64,000 nucleotides of DNA from JAFGXF01 sp963732595 (lineage in GTDB: Bacteria > Chloroflexota > Anaerolineae > Anaerolineales > Anaerolineaceae), in NCBI GenBank assembly GCA_963732595.1, contig CAVSZZ010000002.1, forward strand, positions 1,426,001 to 1,490,000. Direction: 5' to 3'. The notes below the pieces were generated by a model. That model was not told the DNA's origin, searched no databases, and worked only from the letters and a program-made list of their open reading frames with translations. Position numbers and translations under genes: made by a program. How positions within the stretch are numbered: the stretch's first letter is position 1; each line of letters starts with the position of its first letter. This document shows, in pieces, positions 8,436-16,355 of this stretch.

Positions 8436-9743
8436 TTACTTCAGATTACCCCGCCCGATGCCGGTATATGTGAATCCAAGGGAACGCAGGACCTCGGCAT
8501 CCCACAGGTTGCGACCATCCAGAATGATGGGCTGCTTCATCAGTGACTTGATCCGTTTAAAATCCAATTGTTTGAATTCGTTCCATTTTGTTGCAAGCAG
8601 GAGGGCATCCACACCTTCTGCCACCTGGTAAGGATCTTCACACAGCCTGGTCTTCTTTAATACCTTGCGGCAGGCATCCATCGCCTGGGGGTCGTAGGCT
8701 TTGATATTGGCGCCCTCGACTTCCAGCAAATGGATGATGTCAAGCGCAGCAGATTCTCGAATGTCGTCTGTGTTTTCCTTGAATGAAAGACCCAGAACGC
8801 CGATCCATTTATCATTCAACCCGCCGAGCTGGTCGCGCAGGGTCATTACCGCCCGCCGGCGCTGGCTGCGATTGATGTCCATGACCGCCTGAAGCAGCTT
8901 GGTCTGCGAGCCATGCATGGTGGCCATATGGTCGAGCGCTTTGACGTCTTTGGGGAAGCAACTGCCACCCCAGCCCAGACCGGCATCCAGGAAGGCTGGG
9001 CCGATGCGTTTGTCCAACCCCATGCCTTTTGCGACCACCAATATGTCTGCGCCCAATTCATCACAGATGTTGGCGATCTCATTGATGTATGAGATACGTG
9101 TGGCTAAAAAGGCGTTCGAAGCGTATTTGATCATTTCTGCGGTGCGCAGATCGGTCTCCAGGATCGGGCAACGCAAAGATGTATAGAGCGATGCCACCCG
9201 GCTGGTCGCTTTCGTTTCGAGCGACCCCAGGATGACCCGATCGGGAATCATGAAATCATTAACTGCAGAGCCCTCGCGCAGGAACTCCGGGTTGGAAACC
9301 ACATGGAAATCCAGTGCCTTGCCGGCGCGACGTTTGGTGACCACCTCGGCCACCCAATCCCCCGTGCCCACAGGCACTGTGGATTTATTAACGATGATGA
9401 TGGGGTGATCGATGTGATCTGCAATGGCTTCAGCTGCAGCTCGAACGTATTGCAGATCCGCTTCGCCCTCTTCTCCCGAGGGCGTGCCGACGGCGATGAA
9501 GGCGAACTCGGCATCCTTGAGGGCTTCTTTGATGTTGGTGGTGAAGCTTAATCGCCCGGCATTCACGTTCTGTTCGACCACCTGTTCCAGGCCGGGTTCA
9601 TAGATCGGCATGATGTTCTGCTTGAGCTTATCGATGCGCTCCGGGTCGACGTCCATGCATACCACCTGGTTTCCCAGGTCGGCAAAACAGGCGCCGGTCA
9701 CCAGACCGACATAGCCTGTCCCAATGACACATAGTTGACTCAT
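8436..9743 (-). CDS. ugd: UDP-glucose 6-dehydrogenase
   Basis: 435-aa cytoplasmic enzyme oxidising UDP-glucose to UDP-glucuronate with two NAD+, a precursor for exopolysaccharides. Rossmann start 'MSQLCVIGTGYVGLVTGACFADLGN'-type motif (G-x-G-x-x-G), 'STVPVGTGD', catalytic cysteine in 'GLGWGGSCFPKD', and 'KENTDDIRESAALDII' all match. The start ATG at 9743 has GGAG 8 nt upstream; the frame stays open much further upstream by chance, antisense to folD. It is transcribed alone, divergent from folD. Confidence 0.96.
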   Translation of the reverse strand: MSQLCVIGTGYVGLVTGACFADLGNQVVCMDVDPERIDKLKQNIMPIYEPGLEQVVEQNVNAGRLSFTTNIKEALKDAEFAFIAVGTPSGEEGEADLQYVRAAAEAIADHIDHPIIIVNKSTVPVGTGDWVAEVVTKRRAGKALDFHVVSNPEFLREGSAVNDFMIPDRVILGSLETKATSRVASLYTSLRCPILETDLRTAEMIKYASNAFLATRISYINEIANICDELGADILVVAKGMGLDKRIGPAFLDAGLGWGGSCFPKDVKALDHMATMHGSQTKLLQAVMDINRSQRRRAVMTLRDQLGGLNDKWIGVLGLSFKENTDDIRESAALDIIHLLEVEGANIKAYDPQAMDACRKVLKKTRLCEDPYQVAEGVDALLLATKWNEFKQLDFKRIKSLMKQPIILDGRNLWDAEVLRSLGFTYTGIGRGNLK

Positions 9744-9857
9744 GGATGGTACTCCTTCGGGCTGAATTATAACGGAAAAAGCCGGGCGGCTTGTCCGCCG
9801 GCGGCAGCATGTATAATGGGAGTGAAATAAACCATCATCCAGTAAAAGGAGTGTGTC
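9744..9857. promoter_or_regulatory. Divergent promoter region, ugd / folD
   Basis: Contains a TATAAT on the minus strand (9771 to 9766) for ugd and a TATAAT on the plus strand (9812-9817) for folD, the latter with TTGTCC at 9791-9796 at a short 15-nt spacing. A GC-rich inverted stretch lies around 9781-9807. The -10 boxes are clear, the -35 boxes are weak. Confidence 0.5.
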
Positions 9858-10742
9858 ATGGCTGCAACTTTGATCGATGGCGCTGCCATCGCGCAGGCGC
9901 TGCGGGCGGAGGTGACGCGTGAGACCGCCGAACTGGTGAAACAGGGCAAACCCCAACCGGGGCTGGCCACTGTCCTGGTGGGTGACAATCCCGCCTCTCA
10001 ATCCTACGTGAGCTCCAAGAAGAAAGCCTGTGCCGAGGTGGGCATTGCCAGCTTTGGCCATGAATTGCCTGCCAGCGCCAGCCAGGCGGAGGTCGAAACG
10101 CTGGTTAAGCAATTGAATGCCGATCCACGGGTTAATGGCATCCTGGTGCAACTGCCGCTTCCCAAGGGTCTGGACGAGGAGGGTGTACTGTCTGCCATCA
10201 GCGTTGAAAAGGATGTGGATGGCTTTCACCCGGTCAATATCGGACGCCTGGCTCAAAAGGGCCGCGATCCGTTGTTCGTGCCCTGTACGCCGGCGGGTGT
10301 GATCTATTTGTTGAAAACCGTCCTGCCCAGCCTGGAGGGCGCCAATGCAGTTGTGTTGGGGCGCTCCAATATCGTCGGCATGCCGGTGGCGCTGTTGCTG
10401 GTGCGTGAGAATGCCACGGTCACCATCTGCCACTCGCGCTCGAAGGATTTGCCCGGCATTGTGCGCGGGGCAGACATCCTGGTGGCGGCGGTTGGAAAAG
10501 CCTTCATGGTCAAGGGCGACTGGATCAAGCCGGGCGCGATCGTGATCGATGTCGGCATCAACCGGGTCGACGATGCAACCCGCCCGCGAGGCTACCGGTT
10601 GGTGGGGGATGTGGATTTCGAGGAGGCGAAGGAAGTGGCCGGCGCCATCACGCCCGTTCCGGGTGGGGTGGGGCCGATGACCATTGCCATGCTGTTGAAT
10701 GCCACCCTGCGTGCGGCCAAACACGCGAATGGGATGATATAG
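9858..10742 (+). CDS. folD: Bifunctional methylenetetrahydrofolate dehydrogenase / cyclohydrolase FolD
   Basis: 294-aa folate C1 enzyme interconverting 5,10-methylene-THF, methenyl-THF and 10-formyl-THF with NADP. Catalytic Lys lies in 'SYVSSKKKACAEVGI', with 'GILVQLPLPKGLDE', 'DVDGFHPVNIGRLA', 'PCTPAGVI', the NADP-binding 'VLGRSNIVGMPVALLL' and C-terminal 'PVPGGVGPMTIAMLL'. SD AAAGGAG precedes the ATG. Active folate C1 metabolism fits a purine- or amino-acid-fermenting lifestyle. Confidence 0.97.
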   Translation: MAATLIDGAAIAQALRAEVTRETAELVKQGKPQPGLATVLVGDNPASQSYVSSKKKACAEVGIASFGHELPASASQAEVETLVKQLNADPRVNGILVQLPLPKGLDEEGVLSAISVEKDVDGFHPVNIGRLAQKGRDPLFVPCTPAGVIYLLKTVLPSLEGANAVVLGRSNIVGMPVALLLVRENATVTICHSRSKDLPGIVRGADILVAAVGKAFMVKGDWIKPGAIVIDVGINRVDDATRPRGYRLVGDVDFEEAKEVAGAITPVPGGVGPMTIAMLLNATLRAAKHANGMI

Positions 10743-10752
10743 CCGATTGATT

Positions 10753-10840
10753 AATTCTGGTTACTGTAGGGGCGCACAGCGGAGCGCCCCTACGTCTATA
10801 ATAATGCGATCTTCACCACCACCCACCCGCACGCAGCAGC
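10753..10840. repeat. 88-bp direct repeat, copy 1, with palindromic core
   Basis: Aligns without gaps to 12462-12549 (about 74 of 88 positions by hand count), exactly 1,709 bp away, so the two copies bracket the GT-C gene. The core is an inverted repeat: GTAGGGGCGC (10766-10775) and GCGCCCCTAC (10784-10793). The right half, read on the minus strand, encodes a relic of the nitroreductase C-terminus ('VVKIALL' then stop) without the rest of the gene. Confidence 0.8.
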
Positions 10841-10866
10841 GAAAGCTGCTGGATAAGAATCAGTAA

Positions 10867-12426
10867 ATGATTAAGAATCATTCATTCAATCCAAACCAGA
10901 TTGTGTTTTTTGTAATGGTATTCATTATCGCCACGCTGGGGGCTTGGTTGGTCTGGTTCAACACTCCTTTTCGCATGGGTATGTACGCGGATTCAGTGAT
11001 CTACATCATGGGAGCGGAGAACATTCTGGGAGGCAATGGCTATACATATTTCTCCGGAACCGATGTGTACAAACTGATTACGAACTGGCCGCCGTTGTAC
11101 TCGTATATACTTGCGGGGATTGGTTCGACGGGTTTGGATATCATCCGGGCAACCCGCCTGTTGAATATTACTTTAATGGGGATTGATTTACTACTGTTTT
11201 CAGGTTTAATTTATTATCAAACCAGGAGAAAATTGCTGAGCGTCCTTGCCGCTCTGTTATTCCTGTTTTCCGTGCCCTTGTTCTTGCGTTACACATGGGC
11301 ATTGGCTGAGCCGCTTTTTTTTACACTGATACTACTAAGTATCATCCTTTATTATGGGTTCGTGCGCACTCAGCGTCCCGGTTGGTTGGTGGCATTGGGA
11401 TTGGGAACCGCTTTGGTGTATCTCACTCGTTATGCAGGTATCTTCTTGATGATCGTCTGGTTGCTGTCAATCCTTCTGACTTCAACCTCAAGAGCCAGAA
11501 TTGGAAACGCCGCATATTATCTGGCCGGGTTACTCCCACCGGTAATAATCTATTCTGTTCACAATTATCTATTGGGGGGAACCCTCCATGCACGCAGTCT
11601 CTTTTTGCAGAGTATTCCGGGAGCAGAGGAAAAATTTGTCAATGCCTTAAGCGTGATAGAACGTTGGTTCTCCGTAACGAGCACTGCCTGGTCATTCCAT
11701 ATCCTCAGCCTGATATTATTGAGCCTGCTTTTCATGGTTTGCCTTGCATCAGTAGTTTATTGTGGATTGAAGCTACTCAGACGTGCTGATGATCTTGGTG
11801 ATAGACCCTCCGCAGAGGCCATTTTATTTCCACTTAGTGCGGCTATCCCTGTTTACATTGTCACGGTCATAATAAGCGGCTTCTTTTATGACATTTGGTT
11901 GACAGTTGATGATCGTATGCTATCTCCCTTATGGTTTTTTGGGCTTTACCTGCTTTTAGTGGTTGCGGATGCTTTTCTTCACCGAGGGCTCAAATCGCGC
12001 ATATTGTCCTATGTGGGTTTATTCGTCCTCTTACTCTTTTGCGTTATTAAATTTCTGACTACATCCGCCGTTTTACGCGCTGATGGGCAGGGGTTTTTTA
12101 GTGATAGCTGGCGGAATAGGATAAGTATTGAATATGTCAGACAGACCGAGCATGAATTGATATACTCAGATGAACCGATGGCAATCTATATCCTGACCGG
12201 TAAGATCGCCTACCAAATACCATTTATTACAATCGATAAAAATGCGAGTTATCAGGAAAATTATCAAGAGTATGATTTTATGCGGGACCGCCTGCTCGCA
12301 GAGGATGGTATTTTGATCCTGTTTGATACTCACTGCGGGGACCGCTCCGATGAAGGCATTCGTGTGTTGTCGCGCGGTCTGCATATCATCGAGAGGATTG
12401 GCGGTGCCTGCATCTATGCCCCGTGA
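10867..12426 (+). CDS. GT-C-fold membrane glycosyltransferase-like protein
   Basis: 519-aa polytopic membrane protein with about ten hydrophobic segments. The first extracytoplasmic loop holds an acidic pair ('MYADSVIYIMGAENILGG') and 'ITNWPPLYSYILAGI', typical of the PMT/GT39-related superfamily that uses polyprenyl-linked sugars. A soluble C-terminal part follows residue 415 ('IYSDEPMAIYILTGKIAY...LFDTHCGDRS'). The gene is visibly richer in A/T than its neighbours and is flanked by 88-bp direct repeats, which suggests acquisition or replacement as a unit. Substrate unknown. Confidence 0.7.
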   Translation: MIKNHSFNPNQIVFFVMVFIIATLGAWLVWFNTPFRMGMYADSVIYIMGAENILGGNGYTYFSGTDVYKLITNWPPLYSYILAGIGSTGLDIIRATRLLNITLMGIDLLLFSGLIYYQTRRKLLSVLAALLFLFSVPLFLRYTWALAEPLFFTLILLSIILYYGFVRTQRPGWLVALGLGTALVYLTRYAGIFLMIVWLLSILLTSTSRARIGNAAYYLAGLLPPVIIYSVHNYLLGGTLHARSLFLQSIPGAEEKFVNALSVIERWFSVTSTAWSFHILSLILLSLLFMVCLASVVYCGLKLLRRADDLGDRPSAEAILFPLSAAIPVYIVTVIISGFFYDIWLTVDDRMLSPLWFFGLYLLLVVADAFLHRGLKSRILSYVGLFVLLLFCVIKFLTTSAVLRADGQGFFSDSWRNRISIEYVRQTEHELIYSDEPMAIYILTGKIAYQIPFITIDKNASYQENYQEYDFMRDRLLAEDGILILFDTHCGDRSDEGIRVLSRGLHIIERIGGACIYAP

Positions 12427-12461
12427 CCATGATTAAGAAACCAGCATTGATTTGTGAGTAA

Positions 12462-12549
12462 AATTCTGGTTATTGTAGGGGCGCACAGCTGTGCGCCCCT
12501 ACGTTTATATTAATGTGATCTTTATTACCACACGCCCGCGCGCCGCCGC
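12462..12549. repeat. 88-bp direct repeat, copy 2, with perfect 13-bp palindrome
   Basis: Second copy of the repeat at 10753. Its core is a perfect inverted repeat: GTAGGGGCGCACA (12475-12487) and TGTGCGCCCCTAC (12490-12502). The right half overlaps the 3' end of the nitroreductase gene, so the palindrome may also serve as its terminator on the minus strand. Confidence 0.8.
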
Positions 12550-12927
12550 CCCCAGGTCGGCCAAATCGGGATTCCCCTGTCGGTCGAGCTTCACCTTTAA
12601 ATATTTCGCCATGCGAGGAGCAAGTTTGAAATACTCCGTCAAAGCATGCATGACCTCTTTGTCATGGAGGATTACCTCGCCGCGAGCCTTTTTGGTCTTG
12701 CGTGCCAGCGTGACCGAAAGGGCTGAGCCACCGGTCAGGTTGCGCCACCAGATACGCTGCCGATCGCTGACCACCCACAGTGTCTTGCCGTCGCGGATAT
12801 AGTTGACCGGCACGTTGATCGTCCGCTTGGTTTTGCGTCCTTTAATAGTCAGGAGCACGATCGATCCACTCAGCATCCTGTGGAATCGCGAGCGTAAGAT
12901 CCAGATCATGATTGGGTTGTACCACAT
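12505..12927 (-). CDS. F420/deazaflavin-dependent nitroreductase-family protein (DUF385/Ddn-like)
   Basis: 140-aa split-barrel protein of the Ddn/FDOR family, which use reduced cofactor F420 to reduce quinones or nitro compounds. Family features: N-terminal 'NPIMIWILRSRFHRMLSGSI', 'LLTIKGRKTKRTINVPVNY', 'WVVSDRQRIWWRNLTGGS' and 'EYFKLAPRMAKYLKVKLD'. The ATG at 12927 has GGAGG five bases upstream, preferred over a TTG at 12939. The last 45 nt lie inside a repeat that is also present as a relic at 10795-10840. F420 use is known in Chloroflexota; the reaction here is not established. Confidence 0.8.
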   Translation of the reverse strand: MWYNPIMIWILRSRFHRMLSGSIVLLTIKGRKTKRTINVPVNYIRDGKTLWVVSDRQRIWWRNLTGGSALSVTLARKTKKARGEVILHDKEVMHALTEYFKLAPRMAKYLKVKLDRQGNPDLADLGAAARGRVVIKITLI

Positions 12928-12984
12928 CACAGCCTCCAAGAAAGATTATCTCACTATTTAAAAACTGCATGTGGCTATCTGATG

Positions 12985-13026
12985 AATTGTCCGACAATTG
13001 ACAAAACGCCTGATTTTCGATACACT
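12985..13026 (+). promoter_or_regulatory. Promoter with GntR/FadR-type operator upstream of the 8-oxoguanine deaminase operon
   Basis: TTGACA (12998-13003), 17-nt spacer, TACACT (13021-13026). A 15-bp palindrome AATTGTC-C-GACAATT at 12985-12999 overlaps the -35 box. Its core TTGTCCGACAA fits the FadR-subfamily consensus TNGTNNNACNA. The same core recurs at 16299. The regulator gene of this family is second in this operon, so autoregulation is likely. The start of transcription would be near 13033, only about two bases before the ATG, so the mRNA may be leaderless. Confidence 0.75.
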
Positions 13027-13034
13027 TGGGTTGT

Positions 13035-14420
13035 ATGACAACCTTGTTGGTCAAGAATGCTTCCGTCCTGGTCACCATGGACCCTTCGCGGCGCGAGATC
13101 GCCGGTGGGGGTCTTTTTATCCGTGACGGTTTCATCGAGAAAACCGGCTCGAAGTCCATCCTGCCGGCCACCGCTGACGAGGTACTCGACCTTTCCGGTT
13201 ATATCGTCCTGCCCGGGTTGGTCAACACCCACCACCACTTCTACCAGACCCTGACCCGCGCTGTCCCGGCTGCACAGGATGCCAACCTCTTCAACTGGCT
13301 CAAGACGCTGTACCCGATCTGGGCGCGCCTGACACCTGAAGCCGTCCAGGTCTCCACCAAGACCGCCCTGGCCGAGCTGGCGCTTTCCGGCTGCACCACC
13401 GCCTCAGACCACCTCTACCTGTTCCCAAACGGCTCGCGCCTGGATGACGAGATCCAGGCTGGTCGCGAGATGGGTCTGCGCCTGCATGCTTCCCGCGGCT
13501 CGATGAGCCTGGGTGAGAGCGCCGGGGGTTTGCCACCGGATTCAGTGGTTGACAGCTCCGAAGCCATCTTGAAGGACAGCAGGCGTCTGATCGAAACCTA
13601 CCACGATCCCAAGGCAGGTGCCATGACGCGCATCGTGCTGGCACCCTGTTCGCCCTTCAGTGTGACCGCCGACCTGATGCGGGAGAGCGCCAGTATGGCA
13701 CGCTCCTACGGCGTTTCGCTGCACACCCATCTGGCCGAGACCCAGGACGAGGAAGCCTTCTGCCTGGAAAAATTCGGCCATCGCCCGGTGGCTTATATGC
13801 AATCACTGAACTGGGCTGGCGGGGATGTCTGGTTCGCCCACTCGGTGCACGTAAAAGCCGATGAGATCGATGTCTACAAACAGACCGGCTGCGGGGTGGC
13901 ACATTGTCCCTCCTCGAATATGCGCCTGGCGTCCGGCATCGCTCCGGTGCACGAGTACTTGCAAGCCGGCATCCGCCTGGGTTTGGGTGTGGATGGTTCG
14001 GCTTCCAATGACGGCTCACACCTGTTGGGCGAAGCCCGCCAGGCCATGCTGCTGGCCCGTCTGCGTGCGGGGCTCACGGGTGCTTCGCTCTCGGGCGGGG
14101 AAGGTTTACCCCTCCTGACCGCGCGCCAGGCATTGGAGATCGCCACCCTGGGCGGCGCCTCCGTTCTCAACCGCACGGACATCGGTTCACTCGAACCCGG
14201 AAAATGTGCCGATTTCATCGCCATTAAGCTCGACAAACTCGAATACACCGGTGCTCTTTCTGACCCGGTCGCAGCCCTGGTATTCTGTTCCCCGGTGAAC
14301 ATGGATTACAACTATGTCGGCGGCAAGGCCATTGTGAGAGAAGGTCATTTAACAACCCTTGACCTGCCGCGCCATGTCGAAATCCACAACCGGATCGCCA
14401 AGGCTTTATTGAACGGCTAA
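13035..14420 (+). CDS. 8-oxoguanine deaminase-like amidohydrolase
   Basis: 461-aa cytoplasmic amidohydrolase of the ATZ/TRZ (SsnA, guanine deaminase) group. Metal ligands: 'NTHHHFYQTLTRA' (about residue 70), 'SLHTHLAETQDEE' (about 237), 'AHSVHV' and 'GVDGSASNDG' (about 323). The blocks 'VPAAQD..LF.WL..LYPIW', 'SDHLYLFPNGSRLDD', 'HASRGSMSLGES.GGLPPDS' and 'CPSSNMRLASGIAP' are those I associate with 8-oxoguanine deaminases, which yield urate and ammonia; hydroxy-triazine hydrolases (AtzB) are close relatives. First gene of the island. Family sure, exact substrate probable. Confidence 0.82.
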   Translation: MTTLLVKNASVLVTMDPSRREIAGGGLFIRDGFIEKTGSKSILPATADEVLDLSGYIVLPGLVNTHHHFYQTLTRAVPAAQDANLFNWLKTLYPIWARLTPEAVQVSTKTALAELALSGCTTASDHLYLFPNGSRLDDEIQAGREMGLRLHASRGSMSLGESAGGLPPDSVVDSSEAILKDSRRLIETYHDPKAGAMTRIVLAPCSPFSVTADLMRESASMARSYGVSLHTHLAETQDEEAFCLEKFGHRPVAYMQSLNWAGGDVWFAHSVHVKADEIDVYKQTGCGVAHCPSSNMRLASGIAPVHEYLQAGIRLGLGVDGSASNDGSHLLGEARQAMLLARLRAGLTGASLSGGEGLPLLTARQALEIATLGGASVLNRTDIGSLEPGKCADFIAIKLDKLEYTGALSDPVAALVFCSPVNMDYNYVGGKAIVREGHLTTLDLPRHVEIHNRIAKALLNG

Positions 14421-14429
14421 AAAATAAAC

Positions 14430-15174
14430 ATGACCCGACCACCCAACACCTTGCCTCCCTATCTGAAATTGCAACTGGATCTGACCAAATACATTGCCGG
14501 GGTCAAACCCGGGCAGCGCCTGCCATCCGAACCCAAGCTGGCTGCCGAGTTGGGTGTGTCGCGCTCGACCCTGCGTGAAGTGATGCGCATCTTTGAAGGT
14601 CAGGGCCTTATCCGCCGCCGGCAGGGCATCGGCACCTTTGTGGTTTCGAACGAACAGTCCATCGATACCGGCCTGGAGGTGCTCGAAAGCATTGAAAGCC
14701 TGGCACACCGCACCGGGCAGTCCGTCTCCATGGGTGTGATGAACATTGTCCGGCGGGATGCCACCGAAGAGGAAGCGGAAGCGTTCGAGGTTGATCAGAG
14801 GCACCGCCCTGGTCGAGATCTCGCGTGCCATCCTGGCAGGCGGGCGTCCCGTCGCCTACCTGGTCGACCGTCTGCCTCACAATGTGCTGACTCCCGAAGA
14901 ACTGCACTCAGGTTTCACCGGTTCCGTTCTGGACCTGTTGATCAAGCGCGGCACGCCGTTGCTGTCGAATTCCAAAACCGAGATCCGGGCCGTACCAGCC
15001 ACCAGCGAGGTGGCACGGGCGCTGGAGATCCAGCGAGGTGATGTGCTGTTGTGTTTCGTGGCAACCCTTTACAGTACCGACGGGTGGGTGGTGGATTACT
15101 CTCACAGCTATTTCCTGCCCGGACATTTTCGTTTTCACGTGGTGCGCCGTATTGGCACCCAGACACTTTCATAA
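14430..15174 (+). CDS. GntR-family (HutC/UTRA) transcriptional regulator, one apparent +1 shift
   Basis: About 247 aa. N-terminal winged HTH at residues 10-75 ('YIAGVKPGQRLPSEPKLAAELGVSRSTLREVMRIFEGQGLIRRRQGIGTF' spans it; key motif 'LGVSRSTLREV'), then a UTRA ligand-binding domain ('LVEISRAILAGGRPVAYLVD', 'VDYSHSYFLPGHFRFHVVRR'). The frame changes near 14792 ('EVDQ' then 'GTALVEISR', one extra A). It starts nine bases after the amidohydrolase stop. Likely binds the TTGTCYGACAA sites at 12987 and 16299 and responds to an intermediate of the pathway; this is inferred. Confidence 0.85.
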
Positions 15175-15199
15175 ATCAACCTATCAAGGAGTATTGAAT

Positions 15200-16150
15200 A
15201 TGCGTAGTTTTTCAGGTCGTGACATCCTTTCGCTGAAAGATTTCGAAAGGGAAGAGTTCTTCCACGTTTTTGACGTGGCGGATGAGCTGGCTCCCATTGC
15301 CCGCGAGCGCCGCAACACCGATCTTCTGGCGGAGAAGACGTTGGTGACCGCGTTCTACCAGCCCTCCACCCGTACCCGACTGGCTCACGAAGCAGCCATG
15401 CATCGCCTCGGCGGGCATGTGACCGGTTTCTCAGATGCCAAGATGACCCGCGCTGGCGACTGGTACCAGGAATCGATCAAGGACACCGTCAAGATGCTCG
15501 AGTATTATGGCGACGTGATCGTTATGCGCCACTTCCAGCAGGGTGCACCGGCAGAAGCTGCCAAGTGGGCATCCGTGCCGATCATCAACGCCGGTGATGG
15601 CTGGGGAGAGCACCCCACCCAGGTTCTGACCGACCTGTACACCGTGTTGACCGAGAAGGGAACCATCGACGGGCTAACCTTCCTGTGTATTGGCGACATG
15701 CGCATGCGCACCATGCACTCGATCTCGTATGCCCTGACCCAATTCGACGCCCAGGTCATCTATGTGGCTCCACCCGAGATGTCGCTGACGGACGAATTCA
15801 AGAAGGAACTCAAGCAGTACAATCTGCGCTTCAAGGAAGTCGAGCATGTCGAGCAGGCTATTGCCGAAGCCGATGTGATCTACATGGAACCGGTAGTTCA
15901 GCCGGATTACACCAAGTCGCGCCAGGAAGCTGGCGAACATGGACAGACTCCCGCCAATTACCAGGTGACGCGCGAGCTGCTGGCCAAGAAGGCCAAGAGC
16001 GATTCGATCATCCTGCACTCATTACCGCGCATGGATGAACTGCCCGCCGATGTCGACATCACCCGCCATTCCCGCTACTGGCAGGAAGCATTCAACGGTG
16101 TTGTGATGCGCATGGCCCTCCTGGCACTTGTGCTCGGCAAGACGGAGTAA
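15200..16150 (+). CDS. Aspartate-carbamoyltransferase-like enzyme (PyrB family)
   Basis: 316-aa carbamoyltransferase. Carbamoyl-phosphate loop 'FYQPSTRTRLAHEAAMHRLGG' starts near residue 50 (S-T-R-T-R), then 'HPTQ' in 'GWGEHPTQVLTDLYT' and 'HSLPRMDELPADVD' where biosynthetic PyrB has HPLPR. The PyrB motif RHP is 'RHF' here. C-terminal 'YWQEAFNGVVMRMALL' is PyrB-like. No other pyr gene is nearby and the neighbours are catabolic, so it may run in the carbamoyl-phosphate-forming direction on a ureido compound. SD AAGGAG precedes the ATG. A terminator follows. Confidence 0.78.
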   Translation: MRSFSGRDILSLKDFEREEFFHVFDVADELAPIARERRNTDLLAEKTLVTAFYQPSTRTRLAHEAAMHRLGGHVTGFSDAKMTRAGDWYQESIKDTVKMLEYYGDVIVMRHFQQGAPAEAAKWASVPIINAGDGWGEHPTQVLTDLYTVLTEKGTIDGLTFLCIGDMRMRTMHSISYALTQFDAQVIYVAPPEMSLTDEFKKELKQYNLRFKEVEHVEQAIAEADVIYMEPVVQPDYTKSRQEAGEHGQTPANYQVTRELLAKKAKSDSIILHSLPRMDELPADVDITRHSRYWQEAFNGVVMRMALLALVLGKTE

Positions 16151-16176
16151 GCCGAACTTCTATTAAAGAAAACGGA

Positions 16177-16225
16177 GAGGCAGCGATGCAATGTGCAAGC
16201 CGCAGGCTGCCTCCCTGTTTCTTTT
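16177..16225 (+). terminator. Probable terminator after the PyrB-like gene
   Basis: GAGGCAGC (16177-16184) pairs with GCTGCCTC (16206-16213); the long loop could fold further. A T-rich tail (CTGTTTCTTTT) follows. It separates the first operon from the YgeW-like operon. Confidence 0.6.
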
Positions 16226-16264
16226 GACAGGCTATCCGTCGCTGCAGTCGGTGACATTTTGCCA

Positions 16265-16309
16265 TTGCATGACAGCGCAGCCTGCGTATAATATGCAATT
16301 GTCTGACAA
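16265..16309 (+). promoter_or_regulatory. Promoter and second GntR-type operator upstream of the YgeW-like operon
   Basis: TTGCAT (16265-16270), 16-nt spacer, TATAAT (16287-16292). The operator TTGTCTGACAA at 16299-16309 lies at the expected transcription start and differs from the site at 12987 by one central base. Position over +1 fits simple repression. Confidence 0.75.
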
Positions 16310-16355
16310 CTGGAATCATTCTGGTATTTATCGAAAGAAAGTCTGGAGGTAGAAA

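Noticed and set aside
8436..10724. A 762-codon open frame on the minus strand covering ugd and extending across folD
   Set aside because: Only the part from 9743 downward matches UDP-glucose dehydrogenase; the upstream 327 codons are antisense to folD, low in complexity and lack homology-like motifs. The ATG at 9743 has its own SD.
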